This document shows positions 38,601 to 52,000 of a stretch of DNA of 64,000 bases, in pieces. The notes beneath the pieces were generated by a model. That model did not search any database. It was not told the origin of the DNA and saw nothing but the letters and a program-made list of their open reading frames with translations. The stretch covers positions 17,951,001 to 18,015,000 of the forward strand of contig NC_092566.1 of assembly GCF_037975245.1 (NCBI RefSeq). Direction: 5' to 3'. The position numbers were made by a program, and so were the translations under genes. Position 1 is the stretch's first letter. Every line of letters begins with the position of its first letter. The stretch is from Apostichopus japonicus (taxonomy: Eukaryota; Echinodermata; Holothuroidea; Aspidochirotida; Stichopodidae).

Positions 38601-40878
38601 CCACTCACCTTTGGAGAGCATTTCATGTTTCCATTAGGAAGGCAGCAAAGTTTCAGGCATCGTACAACTGATGATTAATGCAAGAAGAAATGGACAGTTG
38701 TGAAACATGGTGAGTAACATTGCATGATGAGGTCTGATGCAAGGGGGGTCACAGGACGATACCGCCCTGGGGACCGGGGTGAATGACCTGTCGCCTCTGG
38801 ACAATTTGAGATGAAAAAATATTTCGACCCAATGAAAATGAATGGAGCATCATATTTATGTTACATGCATGCATATAAAGCCTTACAGTACACACATGAA
38901 GCTTAAATGGGCTGACATACCATGTCCAGCAGTTCCATGTTTTTCCTGTTCCTGGTTTTGTAACAGTTCCTAGACATAGAAAGACATAATAAATACTGTA
39001 CATTACTGACGTACGTTACGACTGCTTTCAAGTTCACCTCAACAGTTAACATAATTGTCTTCTGTTATAAATCCAGTCGTTTGGTACACATTTCAACATG
39101 AATATTAATATATGACATATATGGGACAACATTCATATAATTATTTTGAAGAATAGGACAGACACTGGTAGGTTTAGACTTACTGTACACTACAGTGGTT
39201 AATGTTAAGGTTTCGTCTACAAAGGTATGTACTGTACTTGTAGCCAATAATTTGTAAACAATGATTAATATTAGGTTTTGCAGCATACGTAGCCGATAAC
39301 TAAGCACAATACAAACAAAATTTGAAATGCATTTGGGGAAAAATCAATAATTGGACAAGTCAGGACAACTCACTAGTCAGTACAGTTAGTTGGATTCAAT
39401 TCAATTTAAACTCACTGAATGGAATGGTTGGACAATTGCACAAAATTTTGCACAATGTCAGGACAATTGCACGTTGACACTTTCAACTATTTACTGTATT
39501 TTCTAGCAGATTTCTGTATGTATATAAACATATGCACCCTACCCATTTGTCACCCGGTGGCAGGTGGATGAATGGGCTTGCTATCTTGATATCATCCTCG
39601 GCATCCTTCCGCAGAAACGCTGTCCACCACGGTTCTAGTTCAGCCGCAGACGCTCCGGTGGAAACTTGGTGGATGTCTTTGAAACAGATCACTTCGTTGG
39701 ATGTCCGCATGTACGGCTTAAAATGATTTCTCAGGCAGGTTTGTATCATACTCAGGAACATATGACTGTGCAGTTCCTTAATCACTGCCCTGGGTGCGAA
39801 CACCTGCTTCAAATTTCCGATATCTTCGGTGAAAAACGGAGTCCGGATGAAGAAGGCGCAGCTGCAATGGTCGTAGCGTTGTTCAAAGGGCATGAAGTCC
39901 AACACCAGCGATTCAATGTTTTTAACACAAGGTAACAGACTGTTCCGTACGCAGACGTGACCGATGGAATATTTGAAGTGCTTTAACCGCCCTAACGAGG
40001 CTGTGGTTTCCTCGGTGAATGGATGTACTGCTTTGTTGTTCGCATCTAAGGGAACCTTTCCATGAGCACTCAAGCCTAACGCTTCCAGGACTGGCAGATT
40101 GTCAAGGATATTTGCCAGGACTGTGGGTGATACATGTAAGTTTGTAAGATCTAACATGACGAGGACTTTTAATCGGGGAACTGTCCTCAAAACAGTGACC
40201 ATTTTCAGTTGGTAACAATCTGCTAACGAGAGTTTCTTCACTGCTGTTGAAGTCTTCAGGAAGAGCTGCATCTGTCCTTCCTCACACTGGAAACAGCCTC
40301 CAAAGCTAAGCGTTCTGGCGTCCACAGACGAGGAGACGGAGAAATAGAGAAATTGAATAAAAACAATTTATTTTAGATAGTATGTAAGTAACCTACTGCA
40401 ATGATAATACAATAAAATTAAAGGGGCCAAATACTAAAAGCAAAAATGTCAAATATAGCAACTTATGGCTAAAAACAATCTGAAATTACATTGAACTTTG
40501 AAGTATTTGTAGCCATTTTGGAGTACCCATTTGCAATGTATTCATAATGTTGTGATGGTCTTTGTGTTTCAAAGTTAAAAGATGCTATCAACTGAGAACT
40601 TTACGACAGTTTTACTGAATATTGATGAAATCTTGTTCATCATTTGGCTTCACCTAGAAAATCGAAGAAGCGTTGCCAATTAAAAAAAGAAACGAAAAAA
40701 AAAAAAAGACAGGGAGGATAAAATACCTTGACAGAGCTTTATCCAGACTTAAGTTTTTCATTCTTTTATTTGGTACGGAATGGATTCGGACCAGATCTGC
40801 TGTCGAGAGCCAACTAAATATCCGAATAATCAATTCGTCTGGAAGATGCTCCAGTCTATTACTAACACAGATGTCCAT
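32658..40878 (-). CDS. F-box / leucine-rich-repeat protein
   Basis: Ten exons, minus strand: 40727-40878 (ATG), 39543-40314, 38921-38969, 38609-38667, 38039-38115, 37285-37353, 35756-36187, 34769-34867, about 33309-33398 or 33409, and 32658-32748 (TAA); about 629 residues. Residues 9-48 are an F-box (LEHLPDELIIRIFSWLSTAD, then LVRIHSV), the Skp1-binding motif of SCF ubiquitin ligases. The rest has irregular leucine-rich repeats, for example AVKKLSLADCYQL, RLKVLVMLDLTNL, LPVLEALGLS, KNIESLVLDF, CLRRLCILTQ and SLVFVCLDGF, expected to form a substrate-binding arc. Phases agree at all junctions except exon 8 to 9, where either an acceptor at 33399 is used or a small exon is missing. I cannot assign a vertebrate FBXL/FBXO orthologue. 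The role as a substrate adaptor is inferred from the domains. Confidence 0.8.
34240..34330. repeat. GC-rich patch in F-box gene intron
   Basis: A GGGCCCCTAAGGCGGGCCCC-type imperfect palindrome followed by a CGCTCCGCGAC stretch stands out from the AT-rich intron between exons 8 and 9. It looks like a transposon piece; the ends are not resolved. Three short CGGTTCCTCCCA copies occur near 34615-34660. Confidence 0.4.
37860..37925 (-). mobile_element. short Penelope-like fragment
   Basis: About 60 bp around GGGACAAAGAGAGTATTAAG closely resemble 42060-42120 in the Penelope-like insertion (GGGACAAAGAGAGGATTAAA). It lies in the intron between exons 5 and 6 of the F-box gene. Confidence 0.5.
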
Positions 40879-41790
40879 ACTAAACTGCTGTTTTTGCTAA
40901 AGATAAAAATAAAGAAGACAATTTTTCTCCACTGTGCACAATGATCAGCGTATGATGGTAGACTGTTATCTATACACATCCAGTACCATCCTCCAACGAC
41001 TGGTCAGAGTATAGTTAATGAAACTGAAACTTGAAACACAATTGAGAATACACATGCTTTGTGAGTACTGTACTGATGGTCCAAAACTTATCTCTACTAA
41101 TTTTTAATGTCAAGTAAACATGGGTGATCCTTTCCTTTTCCTTGTTTTTTTTTCCTTTGCCGGGAGGGGGGGGGATGGGTTTGGTGGAGGGAAGACTTAT
41201 CATATAAGCACTGGAAGAAATTATTTATAAGCCAACAGCAGTGCCATTGGTTAGTGATTGCTTATATTGAAAACATATATAGTTAGCATTATACATGTAT
41301 AGCCAAATTCACAGACATACACCATTGATCCAAAATGTTGTGGTATTAATTAATTACATGTTTCAGAAGTACTGTACATACATTTTTGGGGTATAACTTT
41401 ATTTTGTACCCAAAAGTTAGGGGTTGAAATTTATAAGGGCAGTCATATGTTGCAAATTATTGCCATTGTCATAAATTTCTCTAATTCTTACAGAGTGAGC
41501 TTACATATGTGCATGTATTTAAAGAAGCTTCATGCTTTCTTAAATCTTTGTACTAGATCCTTAGGCTATGCCAAGTGCAATGGTCAACCTTTGCAAAGTT
41601 TTTAATGTTATACTACCACAAAAACAAAACAAACACAAACAAAAATTAGATGTGCAACTGTGCTTAATTGCAGATTACTTCACAAGGCTTGAATCTCACA
41701 GGTTATGATCAGAAGTCCCTAGGCTATAATAAACAATGTATTGTTGTTCTAAAAAAAGCCCTGTGTGTGTGGGGTATTCTGCATGGGTGT
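40879..41790. other. 5' flank of F-box gene
   Basis: AT-rich region upstream of the F-box ATG, with a poly-G run near 41166. No TATA box or other core element could be fixed with confidence. Confidence 0.35.
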
Positions 41791-41791
41791 T

Positions 41792-42875
41792 ACTAAAAAC
41801 GAATGACAATTGCGTTACACATATCGAATGACAATATGTTGTACACACTAAAAAATTGCGTTGACTAAAACGAATGTGTAAAAGTAAGTTGGCCTGACGT
41901 TTCGATCCTAGCAGGATCTTCTTCAGAGGCTAAATGACAAGTTACAGTAACAGAGGGGACAAAAACACGCACAGAATACAGACAGGTTAATGAGCACGGT
42001 GAACACAATGGGATGGATGAAAGGGGATTATAAGTAGAAAGCAACAGGAGAAGAGGAGAGGAAGGAGATAAACTGTGGAGGGACAAAGAGAGGATTAAAG
42101 GCACAGGGTAAGGAATAAACTGGAGAGGGACAAAGACAGAAAGGTGTGAAGAAAAATGGAGGGGAAGAGAGCTGTGAGAAGAAGAGTGAAAGGGGGGGGG
42201 GAGGGAGAAAGGGGAGAAGGAGTAGGGAACAGAGGAAAGTTAGTCATGTCCTTCCTGAATGTTCAGCCCATGAGGTTGAATGGTACGAAGGCGTTGCATC
42301 CAGAGCCTCTCTCTGCTGATTTGTACTAGGTCAGGACGGCTACCTAAGGACTAAAACGAATGACAGTAATGACAGTAATGACAGCACAGACATTTGCTTC
42401 AACCGGATATCACAGTTCAGACTTCGTGGGTATCTAGATCTAGTAAAGTACGGACAAGATAAAAACGCACCTTATAATAAGCGATTTTAAAAAGTAAATT
42501 TAACGTCATTTTTCCGATATTAATTGTTAGAAACTAACAATACTATAATCTTGAAACGGCTTCAGTTATCTTTCTATATAAATCTACAGAGGTAAAAAGC
42601 ACAGCACTCAAGTGCATTCTCACACAAAAACTTTCCCTGTGGTTTCTATCCGTAAATTACACCAAAACCCTGCAACCACGTAATATGCGATTTTCCTCAA
42701 ATCATTTTTGCGCAGAAAACCAATAACCGCATTTACTCCACTCCGTTAATCATTCTATCTCTTCTCAACACTGTCCTTCGTTGTCATTCGTTGTCATTCG
42801 CTGTCATTCGCAAATGATAATTAACCCTGTACAAAGTCAATTGTCATTCGGTCATTCGCTGTCATTCGTTTTAGT
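41792..42875. mobile_element. inverted-repeat element built of CGAATGACA motifs, split by insertion
   Basis: The left end ACTAAAAACGAATGACAATT and the right end, inverted, ACTAAAACGAATGACAGCGA form terminal inverted repeats. Extra copies of (C)GAATGACA and its complement TGTCATTCG cluster near both ends (41830, 42370, 42782-42870). There is no transposase and no clear target duplication. Positions 41877-42348 are a later insertion. Confidence 0.6.
41877..42348 (-). mobile_element. Penelope-like element 3' fragment with hammerhead-like motif
   Basis: Flanked by a 14-bp direct repeat GACTAAAACGAATG (41863-41876 and 42349-42362). On the minus strand about 42240-42312 encodes LWMQRLRTIQPHGLN, the W.xxL..xxPxGLN signature near the C-terminus of Penelope-like GIY-YIG proteins. 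A purine-rich untranslated stretch follows, then CTGAAGA - GATCCT/AGGATC stem - GAAACGTC (about 41894-41927), the core layout of hammerhead ribozymes known in these elements. It is a 472-bp truncated fossil and not coding. Confidence 0.72.
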
Positions 42876-43953
42876 TTGTCCCTTCTGCATGTGCTCCTTC
42901 AACTGAGTAGTAGGCCTAGCTTAGCTTTATCCTATAATAATGTTTGCTATCTGATAAAGTTAAGATAGGACTTGCTGGATGTTGCAGGCCAAGAAATTAT
43001 GTTCAGCTCTTTAACTCCTTGGAAGCCTAAGTGACAGTAAGTATACATTACGTTTGCTTTTATTTGTAAATTGTAGCCTAACTGCAGGGTACATGGTAAA
43101 TAAACTATTGACAATACTTACAGTACTATTGATTGTACAGTTCAAGGCATTTACACCCTGACACTATAGCTACACTCAGCATAATTTCTTGGTATGACTA
43201 ATACAATAGCTGCTCATTATTTTCTAAGAACGGTGATGATGACTGTGAATGTGATGCTGGGGTGATGCTGGGTTAGTTGTACAGATGAACTCGCAGTTAA
43301 TACGCATGCAAAGATTACACAACTGGATAGCGAAGTTGTTCGCTCATTTGGTCAATAAAGGGCATAGACCTAGAACATGTGTGTTACCTTTTCAAATGCG
43401 CCGTGAGGTTAGTCCACAAGCTAAGTTTATTATACATGAGAAACATTTAATGATATTACATATCATGATATGTAACTATGAATAATACCTGACACCCATT
43501 AGAGTTGCAAATCAAAGTATTGTCCGTAGTAATCCATCAATCAAAAAGGTGAATGTACAATATGATCAATTAGTAATCATTTCTGTCCTTCGATGCATAT
43601 ACGCTTGTTTGGCAATCTACGTGTTAGTGGAGAAGCTTTTACCTCGAGCAAACACTTCGAGTGTGAAATTTGGTAACCAGGCAACACACACAATTTTGGA
43701 CGTACCCTAACTTGGCAAGGAACAGACTTCACTACCAGACCCACTTGCGTCAAAAAATTAAGGTCGAACCTATTCTTGTGATAATTAACAAAACACGTTA
43801 TCGTTTGAAGCAACGTCAAGTGTATTTTTTTTGCATCCAATTTACAGAACACCAAAACGTCACTTGGCTACGGTACTATATTCCTAACCTTACGTGTGGA
43901 AGGTACACCGTAAATTGTAACGTTAGCTTAACTGTCGTAGTTTGTAACGCAGT

Positions 43954-45786
43954 ATGCCTGAAAGCGCGAAGGTCACAATCCGTTTTGGACCATACCGCAG
44001 TTGTGGAACAGTAGAACACAGGACACATAGACTAGAAGGTTTGCAAGGTAGGAACCGAGATATATTGTAACGTATAGTAAGTAATATCGGCCACATGCGT
44101 CAAGTATGCTGGCCTGCTACAGTATAGGCTTACCTGAGGCTGTTATAGCTTAGGCTTCGTAATTGACGCACCCCTATATATTCCTAGATATCACCGGGGT
44201 AACCCATACTGCAGGCAATCATACCATTTTGTACCTTAGCAGAGATACTGTACGTATTTCACGAATATGAAACTTTGTCAGGTATGTGCCGATGAAAGTT
44301 TGGTTAATTTTAAAAGCCTTAATACACACTCCCCAATGTTGCAAGTATCTTTCCCTTCAGTGGAAACTTTACTCTCAAAAATAACAAAAATTACCTCAAG
44401 CTTAGCTACTGTTATAACGATCCGTCTGCTACATCTAGGTATGCATACTTCATACATTATTTTTTTGTAAATTGTTACATTATAGCTTCACTGTAAGATT
44501 ATGGACAAATGTGTCAATTACGGGGTATGAACGGATTTGACAAGGCAGACGTCTTCGGGTTTGGTTCTTCTCAACAGTACGTTTTGTGGGAACATAAGAA
44601 AAAATATTTTGGGGTCATTTTATTTCTATGGTACAGTACTACACATCTGAAAACCTGCATACAAGTGAGTACTTTGGGGTTTTCCTTAAATAGATGATAT
44701 CGTTTATCAAATCCTTAAGTGCTTCAATTACGAACCCACCATGCAATACTGTAAATACTGTTTAACATTAGTTTAAAGTTACTTATCCTGAATTAAGTGG
44801 GACATTTAATGACAAAGGAATTTGTTTGGGATATACTCTTCAAGCATGCCATATTTTAATGTTTACAGTGCTTTTAAAGGAAAATGGACACACTGTGGAT
44901 CTAGAGCCATCTGATGACTGGCATGATGTAGTAGTTGTTGTCAACGGAGAGACTGTCTACAAATGTGACATAAGAAAACTTGAATTTGGTAAGTGTACAT
45001 CCTAGTACTTGCATACTTGTTCAATACCTTGTCAGGCCTAGCTCCAGGAAGGAAACAAATGATTTGCAATTGTGGGCCAAGTTGGTGTGGAATGAAAATC
45101 AGGCTGTCGGCCACGCCATTTGTAACTGATAGTAAACACAAAATTTTCACTCAATGTGATCAGGATATCCCTAAATGATATGAATTATGAATAATACTTT
45201 TGCACTTTGAATTAAACTTTAAAATACAAACGAGACAGAAATGAACCACGTCCATGTTGCAAGGTTCATCAGTTTTGCATAAAACACATTGTTGCCTGTA
45301 AGTTCAAACACTTTACAGTCATGTGCCTTTCACATCAAGTCTTAGCATAATATATGTTAAGATTGAAAGTTCTGTAAAATTTGGAACTTACATCTTGAGA
45401 AGTAAATTGTAATATAGGGCCTACACTTGGATATAAACTGAGGTTTTATGCCAAACTCTAAACAGTGAACTTCTATGTGGAAGGAAATTACAGAATGATA
45501 GAGGGAAAATGTGACAGGTTTACAAATTAGAACTTTAGCAGACTGAATTCAAAGATGCTGTTGGTTATCATCTCTTTGAAACTGTAAGTTTCCAAGAACT
45601 GAATCATAGGAATTCATTCCTTCAGAGACAACAGAGCTACTAGTGGAAACAAAATGCTATTGACTGATGTTTACTAGCCATAAATTGTTATTTTATTTGC
45701 TTATTTTGTTTTCTCATGTAGGAGGTGATGGACAATTAGACCAACTCTGTCATGAAGCTTTGGAAGCAGTCAACAAAGCCTTCTGA
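43954..45786 (+). CDS. C10orf53: UPF0728 family protein (C10orf53 homologue)
   Basis: Three exons, 43954-44047, 44869-44988 and 45722-45786, all with GT-AG borders and matching phase (1, 1), encode exactly 92 residues, the usual length of the family. The product starts MPESAKVTIRFGPYRSCGTV, has VEHRTHRLEGLQ across the first junction, EPSDDWHDVVVVVNGETVY in exon 2 and LEFGGDGQLDQLCHEALEAV across exons 2-3. These line up with the human C10orf53/UPF0728 protein as I recall it (MPK.AVV.LRYGPY, VEH.T.RLQGLQ, EDW, NIKDLEFGGDGKLDPLC). No signal peptide, membrane segment or known catalytic motif is present; the fold is predicted small alpha/beta, and the function is not established. It diverges from the F-box gene and converges on the cadherin gene. 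Confidence 0.92.
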
Positions 45787-48700
45787 TGATCAATGACCAA
45801 TAAACACAACATCCTTAGCTTTGAACTTGTGCAGGGCGCAATGTTCCTTAGCCGTGAAATATGCAGGACACAACATTCGTAACTTTTAATATGTGCAAGA
45901 AGATTCACCTTCATGTGTCACATTAAAGAGAACTTAATGGAATGATTGCAAAATATTGGAATATAACTTAAATTAAACACGTGTCAATCTAATAAGATAG
46001 AGCACTTTAAAATGTGAGTTTTTATATTGTTTCAAAACAATTCAAATTTTCACATTTGCCAATTACACCCACTTATGTTTCAAGTTCAATTTAACAGAAA
46101 GTCCTCATGAGGATAAAGTGGTAAATTCACTTTTGTAGATATTTTTCATTCCTAAAAGTTCCAGATCTATCTTGAACCAACATTACTGTAAATAAACCCT
46201 ATTTCTTGTGACTTCACTTGGTTTGCCTTTAATCTGGGATTCATTGCAGCTCAGTCTGACCATGCCAGCCTGACTGCACAAAAAAGTTGAAGTTTGTAAA
46301 GTTAAGACAAATATTAAAATTATTACACTTTCGTCAACTATAGTCATCCATAGGAACTATCATACTGTATCTTGATGTTTCTTGAATCGTGGCCACGTAA
46401 TTAAAATAGTTCTTTACGTTCACAGGGTCTTCTCAACTCCTTTCATTCATTTGACAACAATCTAATTATTTAGTGTCACAATCTTGGCAATTAGCCTACT
46501 GTGTGTAAAAGAGAAAAGAAATAGAAAAACCTTCATACCAAAATTTGCTTCAACGAAAGAATTTTAAGAAAATATAAGTTTTGTACTTTTAAATGGTTCA
46601 TCATATTTATTTATTTCAATTGTAATACAGTTCGGGCATTTGGTAAATTGAAAGTCAATGGCAAGTTTAAACAGCAAATAAACATGGCTTTATTAACCTA
46701 GTTATATTTATAACATGACTGCACTCCATAAATCCTAGGTATTCCGAACATTTTCACTCATCAATATCTATTGCGTGTTACAAAAATTGCACCAAAACAT
46801 CTAAAACTTTTTCTTAATAATTATTTCACCTTGTAAAGTAGCATGAACAGAAGAAATTAGGTGAGGGAATCAAGCATTTTAAATTTCAACATAGTTTTAA
46901 AGAGTCATAGCATGGTATGTATAGAAAAGCAGCAAGCAATATAAAGTATATGATGTTAGGTTCCAAAATTTTACAGCCAACCTTTACGTAATTTGACATC
47001 TAATGTATTTGAACATTATTTACAATTAAAATTAAGTTCTGAGACTTATACAGTTTGGGAAGATTCTGAGAAACAATCAGTTTCAGTATATCTTGTATTT
47101 TTATGTTTTTAACAAAGGATAAATGTCAAACGGCCTTCCCTTCTTTTTTTGGTCTGTTCTGCTAATCTGACATTTGTTACATTTATTTAGCAGTCAGCAA
47201 GAAACTACAGTATGAGAGGCCATGATTTTTTTGATTGTGTAATAAAATTTGTTCGCAACATACAGCATAGCACAAAATACTGCCTTTAGGTTTCAAGCCG
47301 AATGGAAAAGTTTCTTTAGTAACTCAAAAATGTAGTCTCTGAGATATTAACTAAAGTACTACTAAGGCAAGGGAAGCAATGCAGTGCGATGCACTTAGTG
47401 GTTCTTACAGTAGCTAACTACATCAAATACCATTTTCCTCATATATTGCTCAGATTGATACAATTAATCTACATGATTTTCCTATCATAGCTGATAACTG
47501 ACTTGTGAAGTTTTAGAATTTTCTTTAGTTATGCAAAGTAACAGTAAACATTAATAAAATGCAAGCAAACACTATCAAGAAAACCAATGAAGTGTTGATT
47601 ATTCAACCAAACTATTTCACAATAAGCATTGTTTAACAACAATGGGTAATCTTCACCACATACTTTTTGTATAATAGGTCATTTGCGCTGTTTACACATG
47701 AAGGACCTCAAACTTTGTGATGTTTGCAAAAATATTGCATTTATATTCAAAATAATGATTTAAATGATATTAATAATAAAAATATAGTATTAGAATCTTA
47801 CTTCATATGTTCATGAAATTAAATCAGCCTTGTTTTAACTTTATATGTACATTTTTGACAAGGACCACCTTGCTCTTAGCTTATTTAATCCTTATGTTAT
47901 GATCCGCTTCCAAAATTTAGAATTTTACAGCAAAACATTAATTTAAATCACATGGAGCTTGTGTACTCTTGAGTAACATACAAAATGTGCAAAAAATGTA
48001 GAGGTCTTTGATAAACCAATGTGACAGTAATAAATTGCTTTAAAACTATTGTTGCACTGTCTTTTAACATGTTACCTCTTTAAGAAAAGGGAAGAAAAAG
48101 GACTGACACATATCTATTCCTAAACGCTCTTAGGTATTGCAAAATGCCTGCAAATGCACACATCATTCAAACTGTTCTGTGGTTTACTGTTGAAGCCATT
48201 CTTTCTTTGCCATATCCTAGCATGCATTCAGTCGATTGACTTCATCCTGACTGTAAATAATAGTTAATAACTCATGTTGTCAACCACCATCTACTTTCAA
48301 GCTGCTCAGACCTAATATTCTTCCCCTTCTACTCCTCTAAAATTCAAAAGTGATTGTACAAAACTAAGGATGGTCTATTTGAATGTCCAATGACACGCCT
48401 TGTAAGATCAACAGAATTTTAAATTAATTGTGCACCTGTTTGCTTTGTACACAAGTTAGCAACAATTAGACTTGGGAAATTTACCAAATAAGGGATCATT
48501 CAATGCAAAAACCTCCAAGAATGGGGTTTCTAAATATTACAGAATATAACTAACTAAGGCAAGTTTGCATTCCATTTTTACCTTTTTTCACTAAACTATT
48601 TACAGGATTTCAAAAATTTAGGACTTGATCATTTCAAATTGAAGTTCTGAATCCATGTCACAGTGTTGTTTGCACAGTAAATAACTATAGTATATATGAA

Positions 48701-49097
48701 GGGGGGGGGGGTTTGCTGTTTCACTGGTTCTAAATAACAAAGAGCTTTACTTTGTCATGTTTATGTTGACTTGTCTCCATCCATTGAATTCTAAAGTCAG
48801 TATATCTCCCTGTGCAGGTTTGCTACAATATTACCATGCAATATTAATACCTGTAAACTAGTCTTTCAATGATTTCACACCTCTCATGAGCAATAACATA
48901 AAACCCCTATGCAAAGAGTGGAACAGCCATACCAGAGCTTTGAACAGATTGCACCTTATCCACACCAAAAGTTTATCAAAGTGTGAATGGATTGTACATG
49001 CAAGGAGCTAACTTTGCTTCAATGGTGAAGTAGGTGCATTTTGCAGTGTTGAAGGAATCGATATGTGTCTGTGAAGAAAGAGTGAATCAGAAGGTGA
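45787..49097. other. convergent 3' flanks of UPF0728 and cadherin genes
   Basis: Strongly AT-rich, with no open frame worth reporting and several potential poly(A) signals on both strands. It probably contains both 3' UTRs. A poly-G run lies near 48702. Confidence 0.5.
46191..46196 (+). promoter_or_regulatory. poly(A) signal for UPF0728 gene
   Basis: AATAAA about 405 bp after the stop codon, following an AT-rich 3' UTR. Assignment is by position only. Confidence 0.45.
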
Positions 49098-52000
49098 TCA
49101 AACGTCTGTAATCTCCGGCTCAAAACCAATGTTTTGTTGAGTCAATAGGTCATCTAGCATCTTTGAATTCCTCGCTACTTCGGGCGGCTCCTCATATTCG
49201 TCTTCATCATCTATATCCATCACGTTCTCTTGGCTCGATGCCTCAGAAGCACGGTCTACATCTCCATCTCTGAAGACAAACAAACCAATGAACACATAAA
49301 TGCACCTGTTGGGAAAACCCGATGCTGTTGCAGTGTTCGGAACTGGCAATCATGTTGAATGGCTAGCATTTACAAGCCTTGTGAAGATTCTAGCTAGACC
49401 CAGGTATTTTTTAGGAAACAAACTTCTAAAGTTTTCTAAAGGATTGTTCTGACCAATAATAATAAAAATTATAAAACTAATAATACTTTTTCTGTCAATA
49501 TCAAGGTTCTCAACACATTCTATAATGAATTTTCTTTTGGTCTTGATTGGTTTTTATAATTGTTTGAATTAAAATTGAAATAAAATTTGAAAAGAAACTT
49601 AATGTGTAACTGAATTGTATTAAAACTGAAAATTAAGGATTGGGAGCCAAGGTAAATGGTTAAAGGCTGTGTTGGAAGCAGATAATCAAGAAAAACTTTG
49701 ATTGAAACTATAAGTAGAACATATATACTCACTCTGGTTGGTAAGATGGGTTTTCATATGAAGTTTTGCTGTTATGAAATAATATAACAATGATTAACTG
49801 AACAAATGCCTATTATTTTAGATCACAGTTCTTGCAGTACCAGTATATCTACAACTACTGATTTCCTTTTCATACAGAAGAAAATAACAATAATTACTGC
49901 AAATCAGCATTAATTGTGAATTTCAAAACCAATTCTTCATTGACTGTTTTCCATTTGATTTGAATTGAGGCATTTTAGTGTACAGTCTGTAGATCATTTT
50001 CAATGTTGACGTGGGGTAACTTACCTTCAGAGCAATCACTCTACTAATAGAAAATTATTTGTTTGGCTTTTTTCAAAGGTTACATAAGTTTCAACATTTT
50101 GCAGACCAACTCGTTAATCCAGCCACTTTTTTAAATCATGTTGAGCTATAAACTCATATGTTACGTATGTGGAGTATCATTAATATTCCAACAATGCCTT
50201 AAACTACACATTAATTATATCATGGCTGTTCAGTTTAATTACAGATGTTTTTGGATGCAGTACAACCATGGCCAAGCAACATCAACAGAGACTGATGCTT
50301 AATTCAAAGCTTTCATTCTAACATAAAGCATCATGGGTAAATTCAAATTCTAATAAATATGACCTAACAACACCTAAAAATCACAATTATTGCCATATCA
50401 TGGATGTTCGGTTTAACCACATGTTTTTGGATGAAGTACACCGATGGCCAGGCAACAATAAATCGATGCTTTATAAGAAGTTTTCATTTCTGATACTTAG
50501 CCCATAGCGATGTGGATTAATTCAAATTCTATAATATATGACCTAGCTTGCTAACAACACCTAAACATGACAATTATTGTTACATCTTGTCTGTACAGTT
50601 AATGTCATATGTTTGTGTATGAATAGTAGGCTACATGATGGGCTACACTAAATTATAGTGATGCCTTATAACACTTTCCATTTTGTAATGCAACATAACC
50701 TAATGTATAGATTCAGATATGTGGCCCTCCATTACAACGACGATGGCCAGCTGGAATATTATAAACAGTCAAATATAGCTAGCACTTGAAATGTAGAAAA
50801 CCTTCAATTATTGCAAAGTTCAATTAACAAAAGTTTAACTCACCCTTGAGGGTAGATGGGGGGGTCTTCATAGTTTGGATCATCATCGCTACTGAATAAG
50901 TTTTAAACGGAATATTAGAAAACGACACGTTAAACACTGCCAGTTTCTAATCTCAACTGAATATGTGGATCAACAAGGCAAGACTCTTAACTTAAGTTAT
51001 CATTTACCAATATTGGAATGGAGGTCTGACAATTCATCTTAAAGTCAGTTCTTACAATTTTATTGGCAAAAGTCATACACAGAACTATATAAGCTGCTAA
51101 TAAACATAAGGCTGCAAACCTCCACAAAGTAAATGTCAAGTATGTAGTAGACCATTACACTTTGTGTGTTTATAATCTTAGACCTCACAAAGCAATGGGT
51201 TAACCTTATAAGATTTAGACCTGGAGCTGACAAGGACTTTTCATCTGCTATTTTTTTCATCTTAAAGGAGCACTCCAGCCACTTAAAGATATTTTAATGT
51301 TGAATATCTTGAAAGCCAGAGAGTACACTGAGGTATAGAAACATTACCAGCACTTCCAAGTTTCCAATTTGTTGCATCAAACCATACCTGACACTTATAA
51401 AACTTCTACCTGAAATATTCTTTAAAATGTAGCCAATAAACAAAGGACACATACCTTTCGTTGGTAAAAGCCGTATCATCTTTCTGTGTTTTATAATCGG
51501 CGACGTTGAGCCCATAAGCAGCAAGTATCTTTGTATTTCTGTCAAACGAAAACAAGACAACGAGAAACACTAATGAATACCACTCTATTACACCAAACAT
51601 TGACTGGAAAATTCAAACAAGATCATTATACTTTAATTACTCCCAAATTATATAATTCCATTGTTGACAAAATAAGCATATAATCTTAAAGAAATTTCCA
51701 CGGACTGCAATCAAAGTAAATATGAGAAATGCTCCCTATTTAAATATATATATATGTACGTATAGATTTAATGGTAAAAATTGCCTACATGTATCGATGA
51801 CCAAATTTCCAAACAGTTTCAAATCTGAGCCACGACTTACTGATTCTGAAAGAATACAAATGCTATGATGGCTAAGATGAGGATGAAGAGAAATACTCCT
51901 GAGAGAATAATTAAAGCCAGCTGGAAGGAGGTCAGAGGAGGCTGAGATACTGAGGCCACGGCCAGCTACAGTGATATAAAAGATGAGAGAAATGCAGAAA

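Noticed and set aside
44267-44697. Small plus-strand frames inside the UPF0728 intron
   Set aside because: Exons 1 and 2 already join in phase to give the full family protein; these frames have no motif.
49733-49768. Alternative frame KLHMKTHLTNQ for the penultimate cadherin exon
   Set aside because: Re-reading the previous donor (50844, phase 2) gives the SYENPSYQPE frame, which also fits the last exon.
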